Shown: piece by piece, positions 1-8,981 of the stretch
How the letters are laid out: each line of letters opens with the position of its first letter
How positions within the stretch are numbered: the first letter of the stretch is position 1
Source: Pseudonocardia benzenivorans CB1190
GTDB taxonomy: Bacteria; Actinomycetota; Actinomycetes; Mycobacteriales; Pseudonocardiaceae
Assembly (NCBI RefSeq): GCF_000196675.2
Contig: NC_015312.1
Span: 6,960,501-7,024,500, forward strand
DNA length: 64,000 nt
Direction: 5' to 3'
Made by a program: the position numbers and the translations under genes
Notes under the pieces: model-generated
What the model saw: only the letters and a program-made list of their open reading frames with translations
Databases searched by the model: none
What the model was told of the DNA's origin: nothing

Positions 1-23
1 GTATCGCACGATACGCTGTATCG
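1..23. promoter_or_regulatory. TetR-type operator overlapping a leaderless promoter
   Basis: Three alternating hexamers, GTATCG (1-6), CGATAC (9-14) and GTATCG (18-23), form two overlapping inverted repeats with 2-nt and 3-nt spacers. A -10-like TACGCT (12-17) lies inside them, 6 nt before the GTG start at 24. This arrangement fits autorepression by the TetR protein encoded immediately downstream and could also serve a divergent gene beyond the left edge. Binding is inferred, not shown. Confidence 0.6.
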
Positions 24-722
24 GTGGATGACGGCAGCCCGACGGTCTGGGAACGCGCGGAGCCGCCGCCCCGGACGGCCCCGACCCCGCTGAGCAGGGC
101 CGCGATCGTGGCGGCGGCGATCGCGCTGGCCGACGACGGGGGGCTCGACGCGGTCTCGCTCCGCAAGGTCGGCGCCGCGCTCTCGGCCGGGCCCATGCGG
201 CTGTACGGGTTCGTCGACAGCAAGGACGAACTGCTCGATCTCATGGCCGACGCCGTGCAGGGCGAGATCGGCGTGCCGGCGGGCGAGTGGCGGGTCGCGC
301 TCACCGCGCTCGCCGAGGCCACGCGGGCAGCGGTACTGCGGCACGAGTGGTTCGCCGACCTGATGGGCGGGCGACCGCGGCTCGGCCCCAATCGGCTCGC
401 CGTGCTCGAGGGTTCGCTGGCCGCGGTACTTCCCGCGTTCCCGGCCGTCGACGACGCCCGCCACGTCCTGTGGACCGTCCACGCGTACGTCGCCGGTGCG
501 GTGCGGGCGGAGGTCGGCGAACGGCGCGCGGCGCGCAGGACGGGCGTCGACAAGCCTGCGTGGCAGGCCGCGCACGGCGCCTACCTGCGGCGCACCCTCG
601 CGACCGGCCGGTTCCCGATGATCGAGCGTTTCGTCGCCGAGGGCACCGACGGGGATCCCGCCGCCGTGTTCGCGGCCGGGCTCGCCGCGGTGCTGGACGG
701 CTTGGCCGCGCAGCGGCGGTGA
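24..722 (+). CDS. TetR/AcrR family transcriptional regulator
   Basis: A 232-aa DNA-binding repressor. Residues about 20-65 form a TetR helix-turn-helix (alanine-rich helix, then SLRKVGAALSAGPMRLYGFV and the SKDELLDLMAD segment). The rest is a helical ligand-binding domain of the TetR_C type seen in actinobacterial drug or small-molecule regulators. The GTG at 24 is chosen because the inverted repeats and a -10 box abut it, giving a leaderless start. The downstream VOC and TmrB-like genes run in the same direction and could be co-regulated, but the gap contains its own -10 box. The inducer is not predictable. Confidence 0.88.
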   Translation: MDDGSPTVWERAEPPPRTAPTPLSRAAIVAAAIALADDGGLDAVSLRKVGAALSAGPMRLYGFVDSKDELLDLMADAVQGEIGVPAGEWRVALTALAEATRAAVLRHEWFADLMGGRPRLGPNRLAVLEGSLAAVLPAFPAVDDARHVLWTVHAYVAGAVRAEVGERRAARRTGVDKPAWQAAHGAYLRRTLATGRFPMIERFVAEGTDGDPAAVFAAGLAAVLDGLAAQRR

Positions 723-762
723 CCGTCGCGGCTCGCCGAACGTGGGCCCCTACCCTGGGACC

Positions 763-1197
763 GTGGCGACGCCGTGGAGCCTGACGATCGACTGTGCGTC
801 CCCGAGCACTCTCGCCGGCTTCTGGGCCGAGGCCCTCGGCTACGCCCCCGCACCGCCGCCACCCGGCTGGTCGAGCTGGGACGCGTGGTTCGACGACCAC
901 GACGTGCCCGTCGACGAGCGTGGCGACGGCGCGTTCCTGCACGATCCCGCCGGCGTCGCCCCGGCCATCTCGTTCCTGCGGGTCCCCGAGGACAAGATCG
1001 TCAAGAACCGGATGCACCTCGACCTCGCCGTCGGCGGCGGCCGACACGTCGCGTGGGACGAACGCAGGCGCCGGGTGGTCACCGAGGTGGAGCGGCTCGT
1101 CGCGCTCGGCGCCACGGTGCTCGCCGAGGTGCCCGCGGACCGGCCCGACCACGTGACGATGGCCGATCCCGAGGGCAACGAGTTCGACGTCCTGTGA
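763..1197 (+). CDS. VOC family (glyoxalase-like) protein
   Basis: A 144-aa protein of the glyoxalase/bleomycin-resistance fold. It starts with the typical beta-alpha segment PWSLTIDCASPSTLAGFWAEALGY, has the middle motif MHLDLAVG and ends DHVTMADPEGNEFDVL, the usual metal-site strand of the 'glyoxalase-like' (PF18029-type) subfamily. An in-frame GTG at 742 exists, but the GTG at 763 follows TACCCT by 6 nt, which fits a leaderless start and the family's N-terminus. Members bind small molecules or metals; no substrate can be assigned. It lies 7 bases before the TmrB-like gene. Confidence 0.85.
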   Translation: MATPWSLTIDCASPSTLAGFWAEALGYAPAPPPPGWSSWDAWFDDHDVPVDERGDGAFLHDPAGVAPAISFLRVPEDKIVKNRMHLDLAVGGGRHVAWDERRRRVVTEVERLVALGATVLAEVPADRPDHVTMADPEGNEFDVL

Positions 1198-1204
1198 GCC
1201 GTCG

Positions 1205-1801
1205 ATGATCGTCTGGGTCAACGGGGCCTTCGGCGTCGGCAAGACACAGGTCGCCCACGAGCTGCGACGACGTCTGGGCCGGGGCTGGATCGCCGACCCC
1301 GAGCTCCCCGGGTTCGGCCTGCACCGCATGCTGCCGCCGCATCTGCGCGGCGACTTCCAGGACGTGCCCGGATGGCGCGTCGGGGTGCGCGACGTGCTGG
1401 GCCGCCTCGACGCGGACGACGCGACCCAGCCGGTCATCGTGCCCATGACGCTCGTCCGCGACGACTACGCCGACGAGATCGTCGAGGCGCTCCGCATCGG
1501 GGGGCACGACCTGCGGCACGTCACGCTCGTCGCGACGCCCGAGACCATTCGTCGACGACTGGCCTCCCGTGGCGGAGCCGTCCGCGACCTGTGGGCACAG
1601 CGGCAGATCGACCGGTGCGTCACGGCCCTGACCGCGCCCCGCTTCGCCCGCCACGTTGCTACCGACGGACGGACCATCGACGAGGTCGTCGAGGACGTCG
1701 CCGCCGGCCTGGACCTCCCGCTCGCGCACGGCCGCGACGGCCGGGTCCGCGGCTTCGTGCGTCGTCGCGCGGTGCAGCTGCGGCACGTGCGGCTGCCCTG
1801 A
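1205..1801 (+). CDS. TmrB-like P-loop NTPase (tunicamycin-resistance family)
   Basis: A 198-aa ATP-binding protein. The N-terminus MIVWVNGAFGVGKTQVAHEL contains the Walker A motif GAFGVGKT at residues 8-15. The order of conserved pieces, including IVPMTLV, a LVATPETIRRRL segment, WAQRQIDRC and a basic C-terminus, matches Bacillus TmrB as I remember it. TmrB confers tunicamycin resistance by binding the drug at the membrane. The actinobacterial homologue may instead be a nucleotide kinase-like protein of unknown role. It follows the VOC gene closely and may be co-transcribed with it. Confidence 0.75.
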   Translation: MIVWVNGAFGVGKTQVAHELRRRLGRGWIADPELPGFGLHRMLPPHLRGDFQDVPGWRVGVRDVLGRLDADDATQPVIVPMTLVRDDYADEIVEALRIGGHDLRHVTLVATPETIRRRLASRGGAVRDLWAQRQIDRCVTALTAPRFARHVATDGRTIDEVVEDVAAGLDLPLAHGRDGRVRGFVRRRAVQLRHVRLP

Positions 1802-1811
1802 CGGTCTCAGC

Positions 1812-2276
1812 TCAGCCGCCCGTGCGCGCGGCGCGGTTCGCGGACTTGCGGGCGGCGAAGTCGTGCGCCTCGGCGAGGAGCGGTCCGACCGTCGTCGCGA
1901 AAGTCTCGTCGCCGGGGTTGAGGACACACACCCAGTGCTGTGACGCGTAGACGGGATGTGGGACCACGACGTCGAGAACCGTGGCGTCGTGGCCGGTGTC
2001 GAGCGGGCCGCCGTCGGCACGTGCGGCGGGCGGGGTACCGAACAGCCTCCGGTAGGAGTCGCGGGGCAGACCGATGTTGAGTCGGTACACGCCCTCGCGC
2101 CCGAGATCGGACGCGGAGTCGTAGGCGTCGGACGTCACGATGGTCGCGAACGGCATCTTCCGCTCGTCGGGAAGGTCGCCGTCCGGGTTGTGGATGAAGA
2201 ACCGGTCGTCACCGAGAGTCATCGTCTCGACGCCGCCCAGTGCGTGGATGTGTGCCTCGATCGTCGCCGGGTCCAT
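1812..2276 (-). CDS. DUF6194 family protein
   Basis: A 154-aa soluble protein with the DUF6194 layout: a short helix (MDPATIEAHIHALGGVE), the FFIHNPDGDLPDERKMPFATIV block, a YRLNIGLPRDSYRRLFG segment and the C-terminal HPVYASQHWVCVLNP block, which resembles luciferase-like or MmcQ/YjbR-fold proteins. Function unknown. It converges on the TmrB-like gene with only 10 bases between the stops. A CRP-like site lies about 45 bases upstream of its ATG. Confidence 0.85.
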   Translation of the reverse strand: MDPATIEAHIHALGGVETMTLGDDRFFIHNPDGDLPDERKMPFATIVTSDAYDSASDLGREGVYRLNIGLPRDSYRRLFGTPPAARADGGPLDTGHDATVLDVVVPHPVYASQHWVCVLNPGDETFATTVGPLLAEAHDFAARKSANRAARTGG

Positions 2277-2319
2277 GGCCGGACGCTAACCCGATCAGCG
2301 GCCGAATCGCGGACATAAG

Positions 2320-2335
2320 TGTGGTTCAGATCACA
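2320..2335. promoter_or_regulatory. CRP/GlxR-like binding site
   Basis: TGTGG-TTCAGA-TCACA differs by one base from the actinobacterial Crp/GlxR pattern TGTGA-N6-TCACA. It lies 44 bases upstream of the DUF6194 start, which would suit either activation or repression. A single site with one mismatch may be chance. Confidence 0.4.
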
Positions 2336-2515
2336 TTTCGACGCCGCGTGCCGAAGGCGAACCGCGGCGCGCGCGAGCCAGGCCGACCCCCGTTGTCGAC
2401 GCCCTCGATCGTCACGTTCAGTAGCCAGACCGGGCCCCTGGAAGGCCCGCGCCGCCGGCATGCCGACGCGACCGGAGCCGCCCCTCGCGCGGCCGCGCCG
2501 GCGACCCGGTTCGAC

Positions 2516-3277
2516 CTACCGCCCCGCGGGCCCCAGGCCGGCGACTCCGCCGGGGACCGTCGGCCGCTGCGAGCTCACCACGATCCCGCCGACCACGGAC
2601 ACGACCGCACCCACGATGGTCATGATCAGACCGAAGCCGACCGAGACCGACGCGCCCGGAAGTTCCTCGATCTGGCCGATCTGCGACCCGAGCCGGATGA
2701 TCACGTAGATCCCCAGCGCGGCGGCGATGATCCCGAGGACGATCGGCAGCCGCTGGACCAGCGCCGGGATCGACGGCCTGATCAGCCGCAGCACGCCGAT
2801 GATCAGCACCAGGATGCCCAGCACCAGCGTGATCTTGCCGTCACCCTCGGTGCCTGCCACGGAGATCGAGCCGAAGATCGGCGCCTGCACCGTCACCCAG
2901 GCGAGGAACGAGCCGATCGCAGTGAGCAGGCCGCCCACGACCGTGACGATCGCGAAGATCATGCCGGTCCCGCCCGGCCGGGACGACGCCCCCTCGCTCG
3001 GCCCGCCCTGTGCCGGGGCGCCGTATCCCTGCGGGTTCCCGTACCCCTGGGGGCCTCCCTGCGGCGGACCGTAGCCCGGCTGCTGACCGTAGCCCGGCTG
3101 CTGGCCGCCGGCCTGCTGTCCGTAGCCCGGCTGCTGTCCGTAGCCCGGCGGCGGACCCCCGGGTTGGGGCTGCTGCCCGTACCCCCCGGGCGGCTGGTTC
3201 GCGCCGGGCGGCGGACCTCCGTACGGCGGCCCCTGCTCCGGGTTCTGCGGCCACTGACCGCCGGGCGTGCTGGACAT
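2516..3277 (-). CDS. Gly/Pro/Gln/Tyr-rich membrane protein with four TM helices
   Basis: A 253-aa protein. Residues 1 to about 100 are a low-complexity tail built on GYGQQP and PPGG units, presumably disordered and cytoplasmic. Residues about 105-235 contain four hydrophobic helices: [55 protein letters not shown], and [19 protein letters not shown]. Such tails with a small membrane domain are common in actinobacterial envelope proteins of unknown function. It lies at the distal end of the secretion-like arm, 103 bases after the NlpC/P60 gene's start-distal edge, but whether it belongs to that unit is unclear. Confidence 0.75.
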   Translation of the reverse strand: MSSTPGGQWPQNPEQGPPYGGPPPGANQPPGGYGQQPQPGGPPPGYGQQPGYGQQAGGQQPGYGQQPGYGPPQGGPQGYGNPQGYGAPAQGGPSEGASSRPGGTGMIFAIVTVVGGLLTAIGSFLAWVTVQAPIFGSISVAGTEGDGKITLVLGILVLIIGVLRLIRPSIPALVQRLPIVLGIIAAALGIYVIIRLGSQIGQIEELPGASVSVGFGLIMTIVGAVVSVVGGIVVSSQRPTVPGGVAGLGPAGR

Positions 3278-3380
3278 CGTTCCCCCTCACGACAGCCGCA
3301 CCACATCGGTGAACCGGCCCGGCAGTTGTAGCAGACGAAACCGACCGAAATCGGTGTTCGGCGACATCGTCGCCGAGGCG

Positions 3381-4424
3381 TCATCCGGCCGCTCCCGGAC
3401 GGACGGCGAATCCGAGCAGTTCCCGGACGTCGTAGGAGCTACCGAGGTCGCGCGTGCGGACGGGCGACCCTGCCTGCGGGGCCTCCAGGATCCTGTCGTT
3501 TCCCAGGTAGAGCGCGACGTGGTGCACCCCTGAGACCTGCCCGTTGGACGACCAGAACAGAAGGTCACCGGGTCGGGCCCGGGCGCGCGGCACCCGTGCG
3601 CCCGCGGTCGCCTGCATCCGCGACGTTCGCGGCAGCTGCACGCCTGCGGCCTCCCACGCGCGCACGACGAGGCCCGAGCAGTCGAACGCGGACGGTCCCG
3701 CCGCACCCCACGCATACGGCTTGCCGAGCTGCCCGCGGGCGAAGTCGAGGGCGGCGTCGGCGGGCAGGGCGTCGGCGGGCAGGGCGTCGGCGGGCAGGGC
3801 GTCGGCGGTGTCCGGCGGCGGGACGCAGATCGGGGCGCGAGCGGTGCCCAGTGCCGCGAGCAGGTCGGCGGCCGGCTGCTCCCATCTCGCGTACGCCTCG
3901 GGAAACGCGCTGCGCTGCACGGTCTGCGCGGCCTCGGTGAGCGGCATCCGGTCCCAGCCGGGGACGGCGAGCAGCCGATCGTAGAAGGACGCGGCCGCCC
4001 GGACGGGGTCGCGGACCTGGGCGAGACTGCCCCAGCCCTGCGACGGGCGCTGCTGGAACAGGCCCGCGCTGTCGCGGTCGCCGCCCGCCAGGTTGCGCAG
4101 CGACGACTCCTGCATCGCCGTCGCCACCGCGATCCAGCGGGCACGGTCGGGAACGCCGAGGCTGCGCCCGGTCTCGACGATCGACGAGGCGTTGCGCCGC
4201 TGCTCGTCGGTCCACTGCGGTCCACGGCCCGGCCTGCCGGGAGGTGGCGGCGGCGCGAGCGCGGCCACACAGCTCACCGGGCGCCGCGGCGGCGGCCCCG
4301 CCTGGACGACACCGATGACCGCGACCATGAGCAACGCGACCGCACCGACGACGACGGCGCACCCGACCCGACGCCCCCGCCGACGCCGCACCGGAGGGGT
4401 GAGCGTCGGGATCAGGAACGCCAT
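3381..4424 (-). CDS. NlpC/P60 wall hydrolase with transglycosylase-like domain (secretion cluster)
   Basis: A 347-aa protein with an N-terminal membrane anchor (VGCAVVVGAVALLMVAVIGVVQ), a lysozyme-like region around residues 75-190 (ATAMQESSLRNLAGGDRDSAGLFQQRP, with a likely catalytic Glu in QES), a short ADALP-repeat linker, and a C-terminal NlpC/P60 domain with catalytic Cys in AFDCSGLVVRAW and His in VHHVALYLG. Two wall-cutting domains on one anchor are typical of Gram-positive conjugation modules (VirB1/TcpG-like). Its ATG overlaps the TGA of the upstream TcpC-like gene by one base (TGATG), so the two are translationally coupled. Confidence 0.87.
   Translation of the reverse strand: MAFLIPTLTPPVRRRRGRRVGCAVVVGAVALLMVAVIGVVQAGPPPRRPVSCVAALAPPPPPGRPGRGPQWTDEQRRNASSIVETGRSLGVPDRARWIAVATAMQESSLRNLAGGDRDSAGLFQQRPSQGWGSLAQVRDPVRAAASFYDRLLAVPGWDRMPLTEAAQTVQRSAFPEAYARWEQPAADLLAALGTARAPICVPPPDTADALPADALPADALPADAALDFARGQLGKPYAWGAAGPSAFDCSGLVVRAWEAAGVQLPRTSRMQATAGARVPRARARPGDLLFWSSNGQVSGVHHVALYLGNDRILEAPQAGSPVRTRDLGSSYDVRELLGFAVRPGAAG
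3754..3808. repeat. 15-bp tandem repeat encoding ADALP units
   Basis: Three complete copies of a 15-base unit (gcgtcggcgggcagg) plus a partial fourth. They encode, on the minus strand, the Ala-Asp-Ala-Leu-Pro linker between the two catalytic regions of the wall hydrolase. Copy number is likely variable among strains. Confidence 0.85.
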
Positions 4425-4924
4425 CAGCGGTCCGGCGCCGGGTCGGCGCGGGCCGCGTCGGACACCCGCCAGCCGCGGCCGGTGTCCACGAGCTCGACGC
4501 GCAGCGTCATCGTGTCGAGCGGGACCAGCACGATCGCCGCTCCGGTGTCGGCCGGCAGCTCGCGAGCGGGTCCCGTGACACGGGTCGCCGGGACCGCGGC
4601 CGGGTCGGCGCGGGGGAGCACGACGCCGCCGAACTCGTCGGTGGCCAACGGACGAAGCCGGTCGAGCCAGCCCGCCGGGTCGGCGGTGTCGACCCAGTAC
4701 TGCGCGAACCGGGTCGCGACCACGACCGGTCCGCCGCCGAGCGGCGCGGGCGCCGTGGCGACGACCTGCGGGGCGACGCTCGGCGGGGCGACGTCGGGCC
4801 CCGCGAGCCGGTCGGATCGCGACACGACGACGGCGAGCACCGTGAGCACGACGGCCGGCAGGACCCCGACCAGCACGAACCGGCGTCGGTCGGCCAGTAC
4901 CAGTCGCAGGAGTCGCCCGGTCAT
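4424..4924 (-). CDS. TcpC/VirB8-like conjugation membrane protein
   Basis: A 166-aa bitopic protein. A basic cytoplasmic start (MTGRLLRLVLADRRRFVL) is followed by one TM helix (VGVLPAVVLTVLAVVV) and a roughly 125-residue extracellular domain with the alternation expected of an NTF2-like fold: RFAQYWVDTADPAGWLDRLRPLATDEF, then strands ending in LRVELVDTGRGWRVSD. VirB8/TcpC proteins form the periplasmic or wall-facing scaffold of type IV secretion channels. The ATG overlaps the preceding stop as ATGA. Assignment rests on topology and context rather than a diagnostic motif. Confidence 0.65.
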   Translation of the reverse strand: MTGRLLRLVLADRRRFVLVGVLPAVVLTVLAVVVSRSDRLAGPDVAPPSVAPQVVATAPAPLGGGPVVVATRFAQYWVDTADPAGWLDRLRPLATDEFGGVVLPRADPAAVPATRVTGPARELPADTGAAIVLVPLDTMTLRVELVDTGRGWRVSDAARADPAPDR

Positions 4925-6456
4925 CTTGGGAGCTCCGGCGTCCCGCGCGGCCGGGGCAGCGCCGCGCGACGTGGCGGCGGGAGGACGGCACCCGGCGCCG
5001 GTCCGACCGGTCGCGCAGGCGTGGTCCGCTCGATCACCCGCCGCACCACCCGCGTCGCACCGCGGACGAGCGCCCCCGCCGGGCCCGGCGCGGTCGTCCC
5101 CATCCGGCCCGGCAGCGGCAGCCGCGGCCTCAGCAGCCGGTACAGCAGCGCCGTCGCGATCCAGAGGAGGACGACCGAGGTGATCCCGCCGCCGTCGGCG
5201 ATCAGGAACAGCACGACCACGCCGTGCGCGGCGACGCACAGCGCGGCGACGATCCCGCCCCCGACGACGGCGCCGAGCACGCGCATCGCCCGCTCCGGCG
5301 TCGCGGGCGCGACCAGCGTCAGCAGCGCGGCGAGCGGCGCCGCGACCGGGAGGAGCTGCAGGACGACCGTCATCAGCAGGATCGCGATGCTGCCCAGGAT
5401 CTGCAGGCCGGTGACCGGGAGCGTCCCGGCGAGGACCGCGACGCCCGCACCGGTCCGCGAGACGCCGCGCCCGCGCAGGCTGTCCCGCACGTCCGGTGGC
5501 GCCGTCTCGAACGCCGCGCGCCAGTCGGCGGCCTTGGCCTCGGCGAGCGCCTGCCGACGGGCCGCGCGGTCACCGGGTGGGCCGGCGTCGAGGGCGCGCT
5601 GCTCGTCGACGGAGATCGTCTGGGCGGCCAGCAGCCGGTCGCCGAGTGCGGTGAGCCCGGGGGAGCGCTCGTAGCCGACCTCCCCGTCGAGCCAGCCGTC
5701 GTAGAGGACGCGGTCGTAGACGGCGGTCCGCAGCCGGTCGGGACGGTCGGGCACCCCGCCACCGCCGAGCGGTGACTCGGGCGCGAGCCGCGACACGACC
5801 TGTTCGCCCGCGTCCCACACCGATCCGCGGACCAGCCCGCCGAGCTCCCGGGACAGCTCGGGGCCCGGCCCGAACGACAACGCCAGCACCACCAGCGCGA
5901 CGACGATCGTGCCGCCCCGCGTGACAACGGCACCGAGGTCCCCGCGATGGGTCGCGAGGAGCAGGGCGGCCGCGGCGACGACGGCCGCGGCACCCGCCCA
6001 GGGGGAGAACACGAAGTCGGCGACGACGGGCGAGGTCCGGGCCACGGCGTCGGCCAGCGCGGGCGCGTCGGTGCGGGAGGCGTCGCGCAGTGCCACGTGG
6101 ATCGCGAACAGGACCTTCGCCGCACCGAGGAGGAAGTTCCCCACGAGCGTGTCGACCGAGGCGCCCGGGTCCCAGGCCGATCCGCCGCAGCCCAGGTCGT
6201 AGGTCGACCAGGTGAGCCCGCCGTACCCGAAGCGCGCGTACGGGTCCGCGGGGGCGGCGCCCGCCGAGGCGACCGTGCTGTCGATCGAGCCGGCGAGCCC
6301 GCCGGTCGCGGGCACGGCCGCGGGTGGGGCGGCGCAGTCGTCGGGCGCGGCCGGATCGGCGGCGGCGGGGCCGCCCACGGCCAGCACGAGCAGGACGGCG
6401 ACCGGAACGGCGAGGCCGAACAGGCGCAGGCCCCGCCGCGCCGTCATCGGTGTCAC
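4921..6456 (-). CDS. TrbL/VirB6-like multispanning conjugation protein
   Basis: A 511-aa integral membrane protein. An N-terminal signal-like helix (LFGLAVPVAVLLVLAVGG) is followed by an extracellular stretch with Cys residues, several hydrophobic helices (for example WAGAAAVVAAAALLLA, GTIVVALVVLALSF), a charged loop, and a C-terminal helical bundle (ILGSIAILLMTVVLQLLPVAAPLAALLTLVAPA and following), then a Pro/Arg-rich tail. This is the VirB6/TrbL layout of a channel core subunit. The GTG at 6456 overlaps the upstream stop as GTGA. An ATG three codons in (6447) is an alternative. Confidence 0.72.
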   Translation of the reverse strand: MTPMTARRGLRLFGLAVPVAVLLVLAVGGPAAADPAAPDDCAAPPAAVPATGGLAGSIDSTVASAGAAPADPYARFGYGGLTWSTYDLGCGGSAWDPGASVDTLVGNFLLGAAKVLFAIHVALRDASRTDAPALADAVARTSPVVADFVFSPWAGAAAVVAAAALLLATHRGDLGAVVTRGGTIVVALVVLALSFGPGPELSRELGGLVRGSVWDAGEQVVSRLAPESPLGGGGVPDRPDRLRTAVYDRVLYDGWLDGEVGYERSPGLTALGDRLLAAQTISVDEQRALDAGPPGDRAARRQALAEAKAADWRAAFETAPPDVRDSLRGRGVSRTGAGVAVLAGTLPVTGLQILGSIAILLMTVVLQLLPVAAPLAALLTLVAPATPERAMRVLGAVVGGGIVAALCVAAHGVVVLFLIADGGGITSVVLLWIATALLYRLLRPRLPLPGRMGTTAPGPAGALVRGATRVVRRVIERTTPARPVGPAPGAVLPPPRRAALPRPRGTPELPR

Positions 6457-8981
6457 CGCGGACCTCCCCCGAGGGCGGCGCGCAGCCCCGCGAGGTGCGG
6501 CCCGGACAGGTCCACCCGGACGGGTTCGCAGTGCGGTCCCGACCGCCAGTGGAACTCGCCGGGCGCGTCGGCGGGTCCCGGCAGCTGTTGGGCCTCGTGC
6601 GGCGCCACCCCGAGCAGCCGCAGGGCGTCGGCCCGGTTCCCGGGCTCGGTCCGGCCGACGAATGCGTCGTGCCACGGGATCGCGTCGCCGTCGTCGGGAA
6701 CGAGGGACAGCAGGTCGGAGGCCTGCCGGGCCGTGACGACGGTCCGGGTGCGACCGTCGCGGACCAGCCCGGTGACGAGCGTGCGCCCCGCCGGCGTCGC
6801 CGTGAACCGGTGGACGTCGTCGATGCCGACGAGGGTCGGGGCGGATCCCTCGCGCACGTGGACGCGCTGCCGGACGAGCCACGCGGCGAGCCGCGCGAGC
6901 GTCGACGTGACCGGGTCGTCGGCACCGGACTCGGCGAGTCCGGTGGTCGAGACGACGAGCAGCCGGTCGGCCGTCGCGCTCCACGGTTGGTCGCAACGGC
7001 CGCTCAGGGCACCCGCGGCCGCCAGCGCCGGAGCCAGGGCGGCCGCGAGCCGTTCGCCCTCGGCACCCATGTGCTGCAGGGCGTCGACGACCTCGCCCGC
7101 GTCGTGTGCACGGTCGTGCCCTACCCGTTCGACGGCCTGGACCAGCAACGGGCGGACCTGGGCGCCGCTCCTGACGGCCGCCGGCAGCAGCTCGGCGAGG
7201 ACCGCGACGACGAGCGCGGCCCGCCGGCCTGCGGCGTGGCGCCACGCGTCCTCGGCCGTCGCTGCGGGCTCCGGCGGGTCGTCGACCAGGGTGAACGGGT
7301 TGAGTACGCCGGGCGGCGCGTCGCGCAGGGACAGTCGGCGGGTGTGGCCGCCCAGCTCCGGGACGTCGACGAGCCGGCCGAGCGCACCGGACGGGTCGAG
7401 CAGTGTGACGAACGCGCCGCACGACCGGACGAGCTGCGCGGCCACCGCCCCGAGCAGGAACGTCTTGCCCGCTCCCGGACCACCGACGACGGGCGTCGGC
7501 CCCGCACCGGCGTCGTGCCACGGGTCCCACGCCAGGAGCCGGCCCGACGTGCGCGCACGCAACAGCAGCGGACCGTGGTCGTCGCCGATCAGGTCCGTGG
7601 CCTGCGGGACGGCCGTCGCGACATGGCGCAGGCTCATCCGGCGGCGGAACGCCGTCGTCGCGAGCGGCTCGCCCGGCACGAACTCGCGCGCGAGCCGGTA
7701 CTGCGCCTCCGACCGTTCGACGGCGATCTTCGGTGCGTACCGGCGGCGGACCTCGTCGAACAGCTCGAGCGCCTCCCGCTCGGTGCGGCCGGGGATCGCC
7801 ATCCGCCACCAGCCCTCGCAGCGCAGGGCCAGCGGCGAGTCGGTCTCGAGGTCCCCGCGGACCTGCTCGGCCGCCTCCAGCCCGCGCACCAGCGCGGACG
7901 GGACCTGCCGGCCGTGGTCGGCCTCGTAGTGCCGACGTTGCGCCTCCACCCGGTCCGCCGCCTGCCGCAGCCCGCGCGCCGCCCGGTCACGGGGCAGCAC
8001 CCGCATCCGCGCCGACCACTCGACGGGGACCGGCAGGTCGTCGGGGACGGTCATCCACGGCAGGTCCTCACCGGGCACGTCGATGTCGCCCATGCGGCCC
8101 ATCGAGGCGACCACCACGTGCCGCGTGACGAGGGCACCGTCGACGACCCCGGTGACGGCCACCGTCGGCGCATAGGGATCGGCACTCCAGCGGGCGAGAC
8201 CGTCGACGGCGGCGACGTCCTCGCGCTCCCACTCGCCGTGGGGCGCCGCAGGCAGCACCGACTGCGCGGGCAGCCCGAGCGCACACGAGCGGTACAGCAG
8301 GTGCAGCATCCGCGGGGCGGGGAGCGGCGCTGCGCCGAGGGCCGAGCTCGCGAGCACGGCGTCGATGTCGCGGACGTCGGCGCCGAGCTCACCGTCGACG
8401 CGTCGATCGGCCGCCCGCGCTCCGCCGAGCCGCCGCGCCAGTGCGTCGCCCAGCGCGCCCAGGCCACGGCGGGGTCCGCGGACCTCGACCCCGAGGAAGA
8501 CCTCCTTCACCGCCTTCGGCGAGGTCAGGGCCCGGCGCTGCTCGCCGACGAGGTGCGCGTCCCAGCTCACGGCACCGGGCACGTCGGGCAGCGGCCTGGC
8601 CCAGGCGTCGTGCCGACGGGCCCACTCCGCCGCGGCGTGGGGCCGCCACGTGACCCGCCAGTGCAACCACCTGCCCTGTAGCCGCGCGAGCGCGCCGGCG
8701 AGTGCGCCCATCAGGGCGTCGCGTTCGTCGTCGGGACGCATCGACCACGCCCTGGGCGCGACCGCGTACCACGCCGTCGTCCCCGTGGTGGCGTGGGCGA
8801 GATGCCCGGAGATGCCGCGCAACGCCAGCCGCGGGGTGTACTCGCGTACCGCGGGGTCGGCTCCGGTGCGTGCGGGACGGCGCGGCGCGAACGGCTCGGC
8901 GACCGGCCCGAGGTCCGGGGTCACCGTCGGGGTGCGGCGCAGCGGCGCGAGCGTCGGCCGCTGCACCGGGACGAGGCTCAC
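6453..8981 (-). CDS. VirB4/TraC-like conjugation ATPase
   Basis: An 842-aa ATPase. The N-terminal 450 residues form the long non-catalytic domain typical of VirB4-type proteins (WYAVAPRAWSMRPDDERDALM, WHWRVTWRP-like and GVEVRGPRRG blocks). The C-terminal half carries Walker A GGPGAGKT near residue 500, an expected LLDPSG strand after it, and Walker B VGIDDVHRF near residue 720. It would energise assembly of the membrane channel. The GTG start overlaps the stop of the small membrane gene as GTGA. Acidic DD followed by VH rather than DE in Walker B is slightly unusual but seen in this actinobacterial group. Confidence 0.8.
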   Translation of the reverse strand: MSLVPVQRPTLAPLRRTPTVTPDLGPVAEPFAPRRPARTGADPAVREYTPRLALRGISGHLAHATTGTTAWYAVAPRAWSMRPDDERDALMGALAGALARLQGRWLHWRVTWRPHAAAEWARRHDAWARPLPDVPGAVSWDAHLVGEQRRALTSPKAVKEVFLGVEVRGPRRGLGALGDALARRLGGARAADRRVDGELGADVRDIDAVLASSALGAAPLPAPRMLHLLYRSCALGLPAQSVLPAAPHGEWEREDVAAVDGLARWSADPYAPTVAVTGVVDGALVTRHVVVASMGRMGDIDVPGEDLPWMTVPDDLPVPVEWSARMRVLPRDRAARGLRQAADRVEAQRRHYEADHGRQVPSALVRGLEAAEQVRGDLETDSPLALRCEGWWRMAIPGRTEREALELFDEVRRRYAPKIAVERSEAQYRLAREFVPGEPLATTAFRRRMSLRHVATAVPQATDLIGDDHGPLLLRARTSGRLLAWDPWHDAGAGPTPVVGGPGAGKTFLLGAVAAQLVRSCGAFVTLLDPSGALGRLVDVPELGGHTRRLSLRDAPPGVLNPFTLVDDPPEPAATAEDAWRHAAGRRAALVVAVLAELLPAAVRSGAQVRPLLVQAVERVGHDRAHDAGEVVDALQHMGAEGERLAAALAPALAAAGALSGRCDQPWSATADRLLVVSTTGLAESGADDPVTSTLARLAAWLVRQRVHVREGSAPTLVGIDDVHRFTATPAGRTLVTGLVRDGRTRTVVTARQASDLLSLVPDDGDAIPWHDAFVGRTEPGNRADALRLLGVAPHEAQQLPGPADAPGEFHWRSGPHCEPVRVDLSGPHLAGLRAALGGGPR

